From Actibacterium ureilyticum (GTDB taxonomy: Bacteria > Pseudomonadota > Alphaproteobacteria > Rhodobacterales > Rhodobacteraceae): a stretch of 64,000 nucleotides of DNA. Shown piece by piece: positions 40,362 to 48,633 of the stretch. Within the stretch, counting starts at the first letter, position 1, and every line of letters begins with the position of its first letter. Where the stretch lies: positions 1,070,313-1,134,312 of the forward strand of contig NZ_NSBT01000037.1 in assembly GCF_002285435.1 (NCBI RefSeq), given 5' to 3'. A program made the translations under genes and the position numbers. Below the pieces are notes generated by a model. It did not search any database. It was given only the letters and a program-made list of their open reading frames with translations, and had not been told where the DNA came from.

Positions 40362-41792
40362 ATGTTGAACTGGTTTCAGAAGAACACATGCACCGCCGTT
40401 TTCGCCATGTTGGCCGTGGTGGCGGGCACAAACCCGGCGGCAGCGGTCACCACGACCATGACCGCCATCGTGAATGCCACCGGCGGTGACGATACCTTTA
40501 CCTTCGAGTACTCGCCCGGGCCCTCGCGGGTCGTGACGACGACCGGCGGCACAGGTGCGGCGCGCAGCGTCAACCCCAGCGTCGGCTCCAGCACCGCGAC
40601 CACGGGGAACCCGCCCGCGACGCCCGCGCCACTGGCGGTGACGGTAGACATCGTTCTGCCCGCGGGCTGGACGCTGTCGTCGATCAGCTGCGACATTCCC
40701 GTCGCGCCCGCGTTCGAGACACCGCCGGTCATTGATACCGGCGCCGGGCGCGTCACCTTTGCCTCGCCCGATTACGACATCTCGTTACCGGCCGAGGTCG
40801 CCCCGCGTCGGCGTCAGTGTACGTTCAACGTCACCAAGGACACGGTGCCCGCGGCCAGCGCCACGGACACATCCGACCTGACGGCCGAGACCGGCGCGCT
40901 GCTGGCGGCAACCGCATTGCCGGTCCTGGTCACCGGCCCCCGGACGCCATATCTGCGCAATCGCCTGACGGGTGCGGGCGGCATCACCGCCGATGTGACC
41001 GCCAATCGCGGCGGCGCGCGGCTCAGCACCCGGGCTATCACCGAAGATAACGGCATGGCGGCCTGGGCCGACCTGAGCGCCGCGGAACTGAAGCTGGGCA
41101 GCGGGGCCGAGGGTCGATCCCATGTCGTTTCGGCAGGTGTCGATCTGCTGTTGCGGCCCGATCTGCTGCTGGGCCTGATGGTGGTTGCCGACGATTACAA
41201 AGCCGATGACAGCGGCACCGGCTATACCGCCGACGCGCACGGCGCCATGATCGGCCCCTATTTCGCCAAGGCATACGGGGGCGCGCTGGTTCTGGATGGC
41301 CGGCTGCTTTACGGCCAGGGCGCATACAGCCTGTCGCCCGATGGCCGCAGCGAGGGCGAATTCGACGCAAGCCGGCTGCTGGCGCAGTTGCGGCTGAGCG
41401 GGACGGTCACGCGCGGCGCCTGGGACATCCAGCCATCGGCCGACCTGCTGTATTTCCGCACCGAAAGCGATGCCTATACCGACAGCGCCGCCAACCGGGT
41501 CGCTGCGGTCACGCATCAGACCGGGCGCGCCTCGTTGGGCGTCACGGGCTATTACAACGGGCTGTCGCACGGCACATCGCGCCTGACCCCCTATCTGGGG
41601 CTGGCGGTCGATCACTATGCGACCGACGGGGGCAAGACCGCGTTTGAAGGCACGAGCGCCCGGTTGCGCGTGGGCGCGGATTGGCAATTGGGCCGAAACG
41701 CCGCCCTGAACGCCGAAATCGCGACATCGGGCCTGGGACAGGATGATTATCGCGCCACAAGCGCCGCGCTGGCGGTGGAACTGCGGTTCTAG
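40362..41792 (+). CDS. Small autotransporter-type outer-membrane protein
   Basis: 476 residues. Signal peptide (about 1-28, ending AAA). A short passenger (about 30-190) is rich in Thr/Ala/Gly with two cysteines (ISCDIP, RRQCTF) that could form a disulfide. The last 270 residues alternate polar and hydrophobic like an autotransporter beta-barrel and end in VELRF, the terminal aromatic outer-membrane signal. LTPYLGLAVDHY and GRASLGVTGYY are typical barrel strands. The passenger is unusually short and lacks RTX or adhesin repeats. It follows the other secreted protein by 244 bases. Confidence 0.78.
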   Translation: MLNWFQKNTCTAVFAMLAVVAGTNPAAAVTTTMTAIVNATGGDDTFTFEYSPGPSRVVTTTGGTGAARSVNPSVGSSTATTGNPPATPAPLAVTVDIVLPAGWTLSSISCDIPVAPAFETPPVIDTGAGRVTFASPDYDISLPAEVAPRRRQCTFNVTKDTVPAASATDTSDLTAETGALLAATALPVLVTGPRTPYLRNRLTGAGGITADVTANRGGARLSTRAITEDNGMAAWADLSAAELKLGSGAEGRSHVVSAGVDLLLRPDLLLGLMVVADDYKADDSGTGYTADAHGAMIGPYFAKAYGGALVLDGRLLYGQGAYSLSPDGRSEGEFDASRLLAQLRLSGTVTRGAWDIQPSADLLYFRTESDAYTDSAANRVAAVTHQTGRASLGVTGYYNGLSHGTSRLTPYLGLAVDHYATDGGKTAFEGTSARLRVGADWQLGRNAALNAEIATSGLGQDDYRATSAALAVELRF

Positions 41793-41929
41793 GGGATCGT
41801 CCGGGGGCGGCGATCTGCCGGGTGGTCCGTGTGGGGCGGGCCGCCCGGCCGCGTGCGTGGGCGCCATTTCGCAGCGCCTTGCGCCGAAAGCCGCTTGGCC
41901 TGCACCCTGTGCTCACCTATATGTGCGAA

Positions 41930-42373
41930 ATGTTTGCTGATTTCCTGTCCCGCCTGATCCGGCCCGAACCCGAACAGCTTCCCGATGGGGATGCGCGCCT
42001 GGCGCTTGCCGCGCTTCTGGTGCGGGTCGCGCGCTCGGACGGCGAATATGCCCGCGAAGAGGCCGACCGGATCCTGCGGATCCTGACGGTCCGCTATGGC
42101 CTTGACCCCGACGCCGCCGCCACGCTGCGCCACCAGGCCGAAACGCTGGAGGCCGAGGCCCCCGATACGGTGCGTTTCACCCGCGCGATCAAGGATGCCG
42201 TTCCCTACGAGGATCGCGAAGCCGTGGTCGAGGCGCTTTGGGACGTGGTGCTGGCCGACGGCATCCGCGACCACGAGGAAGACGCCCTGTTGCGGCTGGT
42301 GGCGAACCTGCTGGGTGTGAACGACCGCGACAGCAACCTGGCGCGCCAGCGGGTCGAAGCGCGACGCGCATGA
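41930..42373 (+). CDS. TerB-like protein
   Basis: 147 residues. All-helical TerB/DjlA-type acidic domain: LALAALLVRVARSDGEYA in the first half and ALWDVVLADGIRDHEEDALL in the second form the two related metal-binding-like repeats. It is often annotated as tellurite resistance, but single-domain members in this group have no proven role. The ATG at 41930 is favoured (MFADFLSRLI is the usual start); an in-frame ATG lies three codons upstream. It is coupled by an ATGA overlap to the PhnD-like gene. Confidence 0.85.
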   Translation: MFADFLSRLIRPEPEQLPDGDARLALAALLVRVARSDGEYAREEADRILRILTVRYGLDPDAAATLRHQAETLEAEAPDTVRFTRAIKDAVPYEDREAVVEALWDVVLADGIRDHEEDALLRLVANLLGVNDRDSNLARQRVEARRA

Positions 42374-43131
42374 TTGCCGGTCTGCCCATGTATCTGCGCC
42401 CCGAAAATCAGGGCGCCCATGACCGCCTGTGGCAGCGCACGCGCGCGGCATTGGCCGAACAGGATATCGCCGCGCCCGAGCGTCTGGACCCCGGCACCGA
42501 CCTGTGGGCGCTGTGGCAGGACCCCGACCTGCTGCTGGCGCAGACCTGCGGCCTGCCGTTCCGGGCCACGCTGGAAAACGACGTGGCGCTGGTGGGGGCG
42601 CCGGACCATGGGCTGCCCGGCTGTGCGGCGGGCGAATATTACAGCGTTTTCGTGATCCGCGCCGACGATGACCCGCGCCCGCTGGCCGATTACGCCCGGG
42701 CGCGCATGGCCTTCAACGACCCGATGTCGCAATCGGGCTGGGCCGTGCCACAGGCGCTGGCACATGCGCTGGGGTTCCAGTTCGTCAACCTGGTGCAGAC
42801 CGGCGCGCATCGCGCATCGGCCCAGGCGGTGGCCGAAGGGCGCGCCGATCTGGCGGCCATCGACGCGGTCAGCTGGTCGATGATGACCCGGTGGGACGAT
42901 TTTGCCGATGGGCTTCAGGTCATCGGCCGCACCAGCGCGACCCCGGCCCTGCCCTATATCACCGCGCATGGACAATATGCCGCCGCGCTTCATGCGGCGA
43001 TGAACGCCGCGCTGGCAGAGCTTTCGCCCGAGGATCGCCGCGATCTCGGCATGTCCCGCATCGTTCCCGCCGAGCGCGTGCGTTATCTTGCGCTGCCCAT
43101 TCCCGCGTCACCCTGCCAACCACGGGTCTGA
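42370..43131 (+). CDS. PhnD-like substrate-binding protein without signal peptide
   Basis: 253 residues. Fits the phosphate/phosphonate-binding PhnD superfamily: GCAAGEYYSVFVIRADD, NDPMSQSGW and EGRADLAAIDAVSW are typical of its two lobes. There is no signal peptide or lipobox, and no ABC permease or ATPase accompanies it, so it is probably a cytoplasmic small-molecule binder rather than a transporter subunit. It is translated with the TerB-like gene (ATGA overlap). The ligand is unknown. Confidence 0.82.
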   Translation: MIAGLPMYLRPENQGAHDRLWQRTRAALAEQDIAAPERLDPGTDLWALWQDPDLLLAQTCGLPFRATLENDVALVGAPDHGLPGCAAGEYYSVFVIRADDDPRPLADYARARMAFNDPMSQSGWAVPQALAHALGFQFVNLVQTGAHRASAQAVAEGRADLAAIDAVSWSMMTRWDDFADGLQVIGRTSATPALPYITAHGQYAAALHAAMNAALAELSPEDRRDLGMSRIVPAERVRYLALPIPASPCQPRV

Positions 43132-43239
43132 ACGCCCGCAGAACCGAAATTCCGGAACGTCACCGGCGGATCAGACATTGCAATCGGGCGAAAATTACGC
43201 CCTACTCTGCACTGGAAATAAAAAGGCACAGTTGACTGC

Positions 43240-44055
43240 GTGACCCCGACAGACCCGCCCGTCATCGAAATTCGCGATCTTCACAAGAGCTTTGGCAATC
43301 TGGAGGTCCTGAAAGGCGTCGATATCTCGGCGCACAAAGGCGACGTGGTGTCGCTGATCGGCTCGTCCGGGTCGGGCAAATCCACGCTGTTGCGCTGTGC
43401 CAACCTGCTTGAAGACAGCCAGCAGGGCGAGATTCTGTTTGACGGCGAACCGGTGCGCTGGCGCGGTCAGGGCCTGGGCCGGCATCCCGCCGACCGCAAC
43501 CAGGTCCGGCGCATCCGCACCAACCTGTCGATGGTGTTCCAGCAGTTCAACCTGTGGGCCCATATGACCATCCTGCAGAATGTCATGGAGTGCCCCGTCA
43601 CCGTCCTGGGCGAGGACCGGGCCGAGGTCGAGGATCGCGCTCGCCAACTGCTGGACAAGGTGGGCATCGGCGACAAGTGCGAGATGTTCCCGGCCCAGCT
43701 TTCCGGTGGCCAGCAGCAGCGTGCCGCGATCGCGCGGGCGCTGGCGATGCAGCCCCGGGCGCTTTTGTTCGACGAACCGACATCGGCGCTGGATCCCGAA
43801 CTGGAACAAGAGGTCGTGCGCGTCATCCAGGCCCTGGCCCGCGAGGGGCGCACGATGCTGATCGTGACACATGACATGCGCATGGCGGCCGACGTGTCGG
43901 ACCGCGTCGTGTTCCTGCATCAGGGCCGGATCGAGGAAGAAGGCACCCCGGAAGAGGTCTTTGCCGCGCCGAATTCGGAACGGCTGAAACAGTTTCTGAA
44001 CGCCGCAATGACAAGCGGCCCCAAACCACAAATCAACACGGGAGAATCCATATGA
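43240..44055 (+). CDS. Polar amino acid ABC transporter, ATPase
   Basis: 271 residues. HisP/GlnQ-type ATPase: Walker [10 protein letters not shown], signature [13 protein letters not shown], Walker [13 protein letters not shown], and H-loop VTHDM. It starts with GTG at 43240 with only a weak AAGG upstream. First gene of an eight-gene operon; it overlaps the binding-protein gene by 4 bases. It energises the two permeases encoded downstream. Confidence 0.94.
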   Translation: MTPTDPPVIEIRDLHKSFGNLEVLKGVDISAHKGDVVSLIGSSGSGKSTLLRCANLLEDSQQGEILFDGEPVRWRGQGLGRHPADRNQVRRIRTNLSMVFQQFNLWAHMTILQNVMECPVTVLGEDRAEVEDRARQLLDKVGIGDKCEMFPAQLSGGQQQRAAIARALAMQPRALLFDEPTSALDPELEQEVVRVIQALAREGRTMLIVTHDMRMAADVSDRVVFLHQGRIEEEGTPEEVFAAPNSERLKQFLNAAMTSGPKPQINTGESI

Positions 44056-44783
44056 AAAAGCTGTTGCTGGGCGCGGCCGCGCTGACCCTGACCGCCGGTC
44101 TGGGCTGGGCGGAAAGCCATTCGGTCACCCGCATGGGCACCGAGGGCGCGTATCCTCCGTACAACTTCATCAATGACGCGGGCGAGGTCGACGGCTTCGA
44201 ACGCGAGCTGGGCGACGAGCTGTGCAAGCGCGCCGAGCTGAACTGCGAATGGGTGACCAACGAATGGGATTCGATCATCCCCAACCTGGTCAGCGCCAAC
44301 TATGACACCATCATCGCGGGCATGAGCATCACCGAGGAACGGGACGAGGTCATCGACTTCACCCAGGCCTATTTCCCGCCCGACCCGTCGGCCTATGTCG
44401 CGGTGTCGTCCGATGTCGACGTGATGGGCGGTGTGGTCGCGGCCCAGACCGGCACGATCCAGGCCAGCCACGTCGCCAGCAGCGGCGCGACCCTGGTCGA
44501 ATTCGCCACGCCGGATGAAACCATCGCCGCCGTCAAAAACGGCGAGGCCGACGCGGTTCTGGCCGACAAGGCGTTCCTGGACCCGATCGTGGCCGAATCC
44601 GGCGGCGCGCTGTCCTTTGTCGGCGATGACGTCATGCTGGGCAGCGGCATCGGCGTGGGCCTGCGTGAGTCCGACACCGAGCTGAAGGGCAAGCTGGACG
44701 CCGCCATCACCTCGATGAAGGAAGACGGCACGCTGAACGCCATGATCGCCAAATGGTTCGACGGCATGGACGCCGGTTACTGA
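44052..44783 (+). CDS. Polar amino acid ABC transporter, binding protein
   Basis: 243 residues. Signal peptide 1-20 (ending GWA). Periplasmic LAO/HisJ/AotJ-type binding protein: EGAYPPYNFIN, WDSIIPNLVSANYDTII and MSITEERDEVIDFT, the last carrying the conserved arginine that grips an alpha-carboxylate. The ligand is therefore probably an amino acid rather than a simple polyamine. GGAG 8 bases upstream. A 12-bp stem-loop follows the gene. Confidence 0.93.
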   Translation: MKKLLLGAAALTLTAGLGWAESHSVTRMGTEGAYPPYNFINDAGEVDGFERELGDELCKRAELNCEWVTNEWDSIIPNLVSANYDTIIAGMSITEERDEVIDFTQAYFPPDPSAYVAVSSDVDVMGGVVAAQTGTIQASHVASSGATLVEFATPDETIAAVKNGEADAVLADKAFLDPIVAESGGALSFVGDDVMLGSGIGVGLRESDTELKGKLDAAITSMKEDGTLNAMIAKWFDGMDAGY

Positions 44784-44792
44784 TCTGACACA

Positions 44793-44821
44793 GGCGCAAG
44801 GCCCCCGCCGGGCCTTGCGCC
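44793..44821 (+). promoter_or_regulatory. Intercistronic stem-loop after the binding-protein gene
   Basis: Perfect 12-bp stem GGCGCAAGGCCC / GGGCCTTGCGCC with a 5-base loop and no T-tract. Such structures commonly protect the upstream mRNA segment, so the binding protein is made in excess over the permeases. Confidence 0.65.
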
Positions 44822-44830
44822 GCTATTTCC

Positions 44831-45712
44831 ATGTTCGCGCACTGCACCGATCCCAGCACCCTGAGTGGCCTGTCCTGGCTTGCCTGTTACCTGACCAACG
44901 GCAAGCATCTGGCGTTCTATGCCTCGTTCGGGACGGTGATGCTGCTGTTGCTGGTCACCGCACCGGCGGCGCTGGGTTTCGGCTTTGTCGGGGCCACGGC
45001 GGCCCGGTCGCGCATCCCGCCGCTGCGCTGGTTCGGCCAGATCTATACCGCGATGGTGCGCGGCGTGCCCGAGATCATCTTTTTCCTGTTCGTCCCCATC
45101 GCAATGGATCAGGGCTTTGAATGGCTGCGCCATCAGGTGAAATGCCCCGACTGGACCGAACCGGTCCGGCAGGGCAATGATTTTCTGGTCTGTGCCGCCG
45201 CCAAGCTGCCCCTGTCGAACAGCCCGCAATGGGTGCACGAGGCGTATAATTTCGGCCTGGCGGTTCTGGCCTTTGCCATCGTCTATGGCGCCTTTGCCGC
45301 CAATGTCCTGAGCGGCGCGATGAAGGCCGTGCCAAAGGCGCAGCTGGAAACCGCCCATGCCTATGGCATGTCCGACCGCCAGACATTCTGGCGGGTGACG
45401 GTGCCGCAGATGTGGATCTATGCCCTGCCCGGCCTGTCGAACCTGTGGATGATCCTGATCAAGGCCACGCCGCTGCTGTTCCTGCTGGGGGTCGAGGATA
45501 TCGTTTACTGGGCGCGTGAACTGGGCGGGTCGAAAACCTCGATCTATGCTTATCCGCACCCCGATTGGCGGCTGTATTATTTCCTGGGGCTGCTGGTCTT
45601 CTATCTGCTGCTGACCCGTGTGAGCGAGGTCGTGCTGGCGCGCCTGACCCGGCGGCTCAGCCACGGACAGGCCACCATGGCGGGCGAAGCCCAGCGAAAG
45701 GCGGCGGTATGA
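44831..45712 (+). CDS. Polar amino acid ABC transporter, permease (HisQ-like)
   Basis: 293 residues, about five to six membrane helices. The EAA-loop ETAHAYGMSDRQTFWRVTVPQ, which contacts the ATPase, is clear. A central insertion of about 60 residues (about 90-150, with two cysteines) is larger than in E. coli HisQ. The short gap after the stem-loop leaves little room for a ribosome-binding site, so the start has moderate certainty. Overlaps the next permease by 4 bases (ATGA). Confidence 0.9.
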   Translation: MFAHCTDPSTLSGLSWLACYLTNGKHLAFYASFGTVMLLLLVTAPAALGFGFVGATAARSRIPPLRWFGQIYTAMVRGVPEIIFFLFVPIAMDQGFEWLRHQVKCPDWTEPVRQGNDFLVCAAAKLPLSNSPQWVHEAYNFGLAVLAFAIVYGAFAANVLSGAMKAVPKAQLETAHAYGMSDRQTFWRVTVPQMWIYALPGLSNLWMILIKATPLLFLLGVEDIVYWARELGGSKTSIYAYPHPDWRLYYFLGLLVFYLLLTRVSEVVLARLTRRLSHGQATMAGEAQRKAAV

Positions 45713-46548
45713 GTTGCGCCCAGACCATCCAGGAATACGCGCTGCGGGCCATCGGCATTGGCGAGCGGCTGTTGCCCCGATCCGACATCACCGTCTGCGA
45801 CCAGTTCGTCCTGATCGGTTCGGGGATGATCTGGAACCTCTATTTCGGGCTCTGCGCGTTGGCGCTTGGCTTTTTCCTGGCGGTCGGGCTGGCGGTGGCG
45901 CGCAATGCGGCGAACCCGCTGCTGCGCAAGCCGGCCGAATGGTTCATCTTCCTGTTCCGGGGCTCGCCGCTTTTCATCCAGTTCTTCTTGGCATACGAGG
46001 CGTTCGTGCTGCTGCCGCGCGCCGGCATCCCGCTGAACCTGGGTTTCACGGAAATCACCGTCGCCACAAGCTGGCTGACCAAGGCCTGGGCGGGCGCGCT
46101 GATCGTGCTGCTGCTGAACACCGCCGCCTATTCGGCCGAGATCTTCTTTGGCGCGCTGCGCGCCGTGCCCAAGGGCGATATCGAAGCGGCCGAGGCGTAT
46201 GGCATGTCGCCCGCGACCACGTTCCGCCGGGTGATCTGGCCCACCATGCTGCGGCTGGCCTGGCCCGCCTATACCAACGAGGCGATCTTTCTGTTCCATG
46301 CCACGACGCTGGTCTATTTCTCGGGCTTTCCGGCGTGGCGACAGGAAGGCGATGCGCTCTACTACGCGAATTATTTCGCGGACAAGACCTTCAACCCCTT
46401 CGTCGCCTATCCCATCGTGGCGGGGTATTTCGTCCTGCTGACGCTGACGCTGATCGGGCTGTTTTCGCTGATCAACCGGCGCCTGAACCGGCACCTGCCA
46501 AAGGAATCGCGGCGGCGCGTGCGCTATCGGCCGCAATTGATCCGATGA
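45709..46548 (+). CDS. Polar amino acid ABC transporter, permease (HisM-like)
   Basis: 279 residues, about six membrane helices. GSPLFIQFFLAYE and the EAA-loop EAAEAYGMSPATTFRRVIWP mark the second permease of a His/Glu/Gln/Arg-type importer. Both ends overlap neighbours by ATGA: the other permease upstream and a gamma-glutamyl ligase downstream. Transport and catabolism are therefore read from one message. Confidence 0.92.
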   Translation: MSCAQTIQEYALRAIGIGERLLPRSDITVCDQFVLIGSGMIWNLYFGLCALALGFFLAVGLAVARNAANPLLRKPAEWFIFLFRGSPLFIQFFLAYEAFVLLPRAGIPLNLGFTEITVATSWLTKAWAGALIVLLLNTAAYSAEIFFGALRAVPKGDIEAAEAYGMSPATTFRRVIWPTMLRLAWPAYTNEAIFLFHATTLVYFSGFPAWRQEGDALYYANYFADKTFNPFVAYPIVAGYFVLLTLTLIGLFSLINRRLNRHLPKESRRRVRYRPQLIR

Positions 46549-47876
46549 GCTGGCTACACGATCACCCCGAAATTCGCACCATTCGCGTCGCGGCCTGTGA
46601 CCTGAACGGTCAGGCCCGCGGCAAGCGCATGCCCGCCGGTTCCGGCATCAAGGTGGAAAGCGATGGCACGCGGTTTCCGTTTTCGGTCCTGAACCTGGAT
46701 ATCTGGGGCGAGGATATCGAGGACAGTCCGCTTCTGTTCGAAAGCGGCGATCCCGACGGGGTTTTGAAACCCACCGGGCGCGGCTTCGTCCCCATGCCCT
46801 GGCTCGAAGCGCCGACCGCGCTGCTGCCGCTGTGGATGTTCCACGAAAACGGTGCGCCCTTTGCCGGGGATCCGCGCCAGGCGCTGGCGCGCGTCGTCGA
46901 ACGCTACAGCGAACGCGGGCTGACGCCGGTCGTGGCGACCGAGATGGAATTCTATCTGATCGACGACAGCACGCGGCAGCTGCGCGTGCCGCCTTCGCCC
47001 CGGTCGGGCAAGCGGCGGCCGGGGGCGGATACGCTAGCGCTTCGGGCGCTGGACGCGTTCGATGCGTTCTTTACCGATCTCTACGATGCCTGCGCGGCGA
47101 TGGACATTCCCGCCGATACTGCGATTTCCGAGGCCGGGATCGGCCAGTTCGAGATTAACCTGATGCATCAGGCCGACCCGCTGAAGGCCGCCGACGATGC
47201 CTGGCTGTTCAAGATCCTGGTCAAGGGGCTGGCCCGCAGCCATGGCTTTGCCGCCAGCTTCATGGCCAAACCCTATGACGATTACGCGGGCAACGGGCTG
47301 CACAGCCATTTTTCGGTGCTGGATGCCGATGGGCGCAACATCTTCGACGATGGCGGCCCCAAGGGCACGCCCGCGCTGCGCCATGCGGTGGCCGGGTGCC
47401 TGTCGGCGATGCGGGCGCAGACCCTGCTGTTTGCGCCGCATGGCAACAGCTTTGACCGGATGGTGCCCGGTGCCCATGCGCCCACCGGCGTCTGCTGGGC
47501 CTATGAAAACCGCACGGCGGCCATTCGCGTGCCCGGCGGCGCCCCCGCCGCGCGGCGGATCGAACACCGGGTCGCGGGGGGCGACATCAACCCGTACCTG
47601 ATGCTGGCGGGCATTCTGGGCGCGGCGCTGGCGGGGATCGAGGACGCACAGGACCCGCCGCCCCCGATCACCGGCGATGCCTATAAGCTGGACCTGCCCC
47701 GGCTGGCCGAAACCTGGGAAGCGGCAATCGACGCCTTTGCCCACGATCCATGGAGCGCGCGCATCTTCGCGCCCGAGCTGATCCGCAACCTGGTGCTGAC
47801 CAAGAAACAGGAATTGCGCGACTATGCCGATCTGACCGCGCAAGAGCGGGTGGAGCTTTACCTCGACACCGTCTGA
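46545..47876 (+). CDS. Glutamine-synthetase-like gamma-glutamyl ligase (PuuA type) 1
   Basis: 443 residues. GS-fold ATP ligase of the PuuA/GlnA3 group, which couples glutamate to an amine. Motifs: VVATEMEFYLID and EAGIGQFEINLM (metal-binding Glu residues), NGLHSHFSVLD, FDRMVPGAHAP with WAYENRTAAIRVP (ATP/phosphate), and HRVAGGDINPYL. The substrate amine is unknown. Coupled to the permease upstream. A second paralogue follows two genes later. Confidence 0.92.
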   Translation: MSWLHDHPEIRTIRVAACDLNGQARGKRMPAGSGIKVESDGTRFPFSVLNLDIWGEDIEDSPLLFESGDPDGVLKPTGRGFVPMPWLEAPTALLPLWMFHENGAPFAGDPRQALARVVERYSERGLTPVVATEMEFYLIDDSTRQLRVPPSPRSGKRRPGADTLALRALDAFDAFFTDLYDACAAMDIPADTAISEAGIGQFEINLMHQADPLKAADDAWLFKILVKGLARSHGFAASFMAKPYDDYAGNGLHSHFSVLDADGRNIFDDGGPKGTPALRHAVAGCLSAMRAQTLLFAPHGNSFDRMVPGAHAPTGVCWAYENRTAAIRVPGGAPAARRIEHRVAGGDINPYLMLAGILGAALAGIEDAQDPPPPITGDAYKLDLPRLAETWEAAIDAFAHDPWSARIFAPELIRNLVLTKKQELRDYADLTAQERVELYLDTV

Positions 47877-47940
47877 GGCCCCTTGCCGTCGCCCGGGGCC
47901 GGGACTAGGGTTTGGCAAAACAGATGACAATTGGTGTTTG

Positions 47941-48633
47941 ATGCGGATCGGTATCCTTCAGACGGGGCACGCCCCGGAACCGCTGTTGCCGGAAAACGGA
48001 ACGTATCCCGACATGTTCAAGACCCTGCTGGACGGGCATGGGTTCGACTTTCAGAACTGGGATATCGAGGGGATGGAATTTCCCGCCAGCGTGCATGACG
48101 CCGATGGCTGGCTGATCACCGGGTCGCGCCATGGCGCGTACGAGGATCATGCCTTCATCCCGCCGCTCGAAACCTTTATCCGCGACGCCTATGCCGCCCA
48201 TGTCCCGATGGTCGGTATCTGTTTCGGGCATCAGATCATGGCTCAGGCCCTGGGCGGACGGGTCGAGAAATTCACCGGCGGCTGGGCGGTGGGCAAGCAG
48301 ACCTATCGCATCAACGGGGCGGATATGCGCGTGCATGCCTGGCATCAGGATCAGGTGGTCGACCTGCCCCCGGACGCGCAGGTTCTGGGCGGGAACGATT
48401 TCTGCCAATACGCGGCGCTGGCCTATGACGACCGCGCGCTCAGCTTTCAGCCGCATCCGGAATTTCGTACCAAGATGACACAGGGGCTGGCGCGCACGCG
48501 CGGCATGAATGTCGTGCCGCAGCCGCTTCTGGACCGCGTTCTGGCCGATCACAGCCCGGCCGAGGACGCGCCACGGGTGGGCGCGATGATCGCCGATTTC
48601 TTTCTGCAACCCCGTGGGGGCCATGATGAGTGA
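47941..48633 (+). CDS. Class I glutamine amidotransferase-like protein
   Basis: 230 residues. Triad-type GATase: nucleophile Cys94 in GICFGHQIMAQ, and His172 with Glu174 in QPHPEF. It is of the GuaA-like class I type, not the PuuD (peptidase C26) type. Sandwiched between two gamma-glutamyl ligases, it could hydrolyse a gamma-glutamyl intermediate or product, or serve as ammonia donor. The ATG at 47941 is preceded by a TTG codon in frame; the ATG is preferred. It overlaps the next gene by 8 bases. Confidence 0.88.
   Translation: MRIGILQTGHAPEPLLPENGTYPDMFKTLLDGHGFDFQNWDIEGMEFPASVHDADGWLITGSRHGAYEDHAFIPPLETFIRDAYAAHVPMVGICFGHQIMAQALGGRVEKFTGGWAVGKQTYRINGADMRVHAWHQDQVVDLPPDAQVLGGNDFCQYAALAYDDRALSFQPHPEFRTKMTQGLARTRGMNVVPQPLLDRVLADHSPAEDAPRVGAMIADFFLQPRGGHDE

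Noticed and set aside
47941-48633. PuuD-type gamma-glutamyl-GABA hydrolase
   Set aside because: The catalytic context is class I GATase (GICFGHQ, HPEF) like GuaA, not the peptidase C26 wording, so I kept the broader call.
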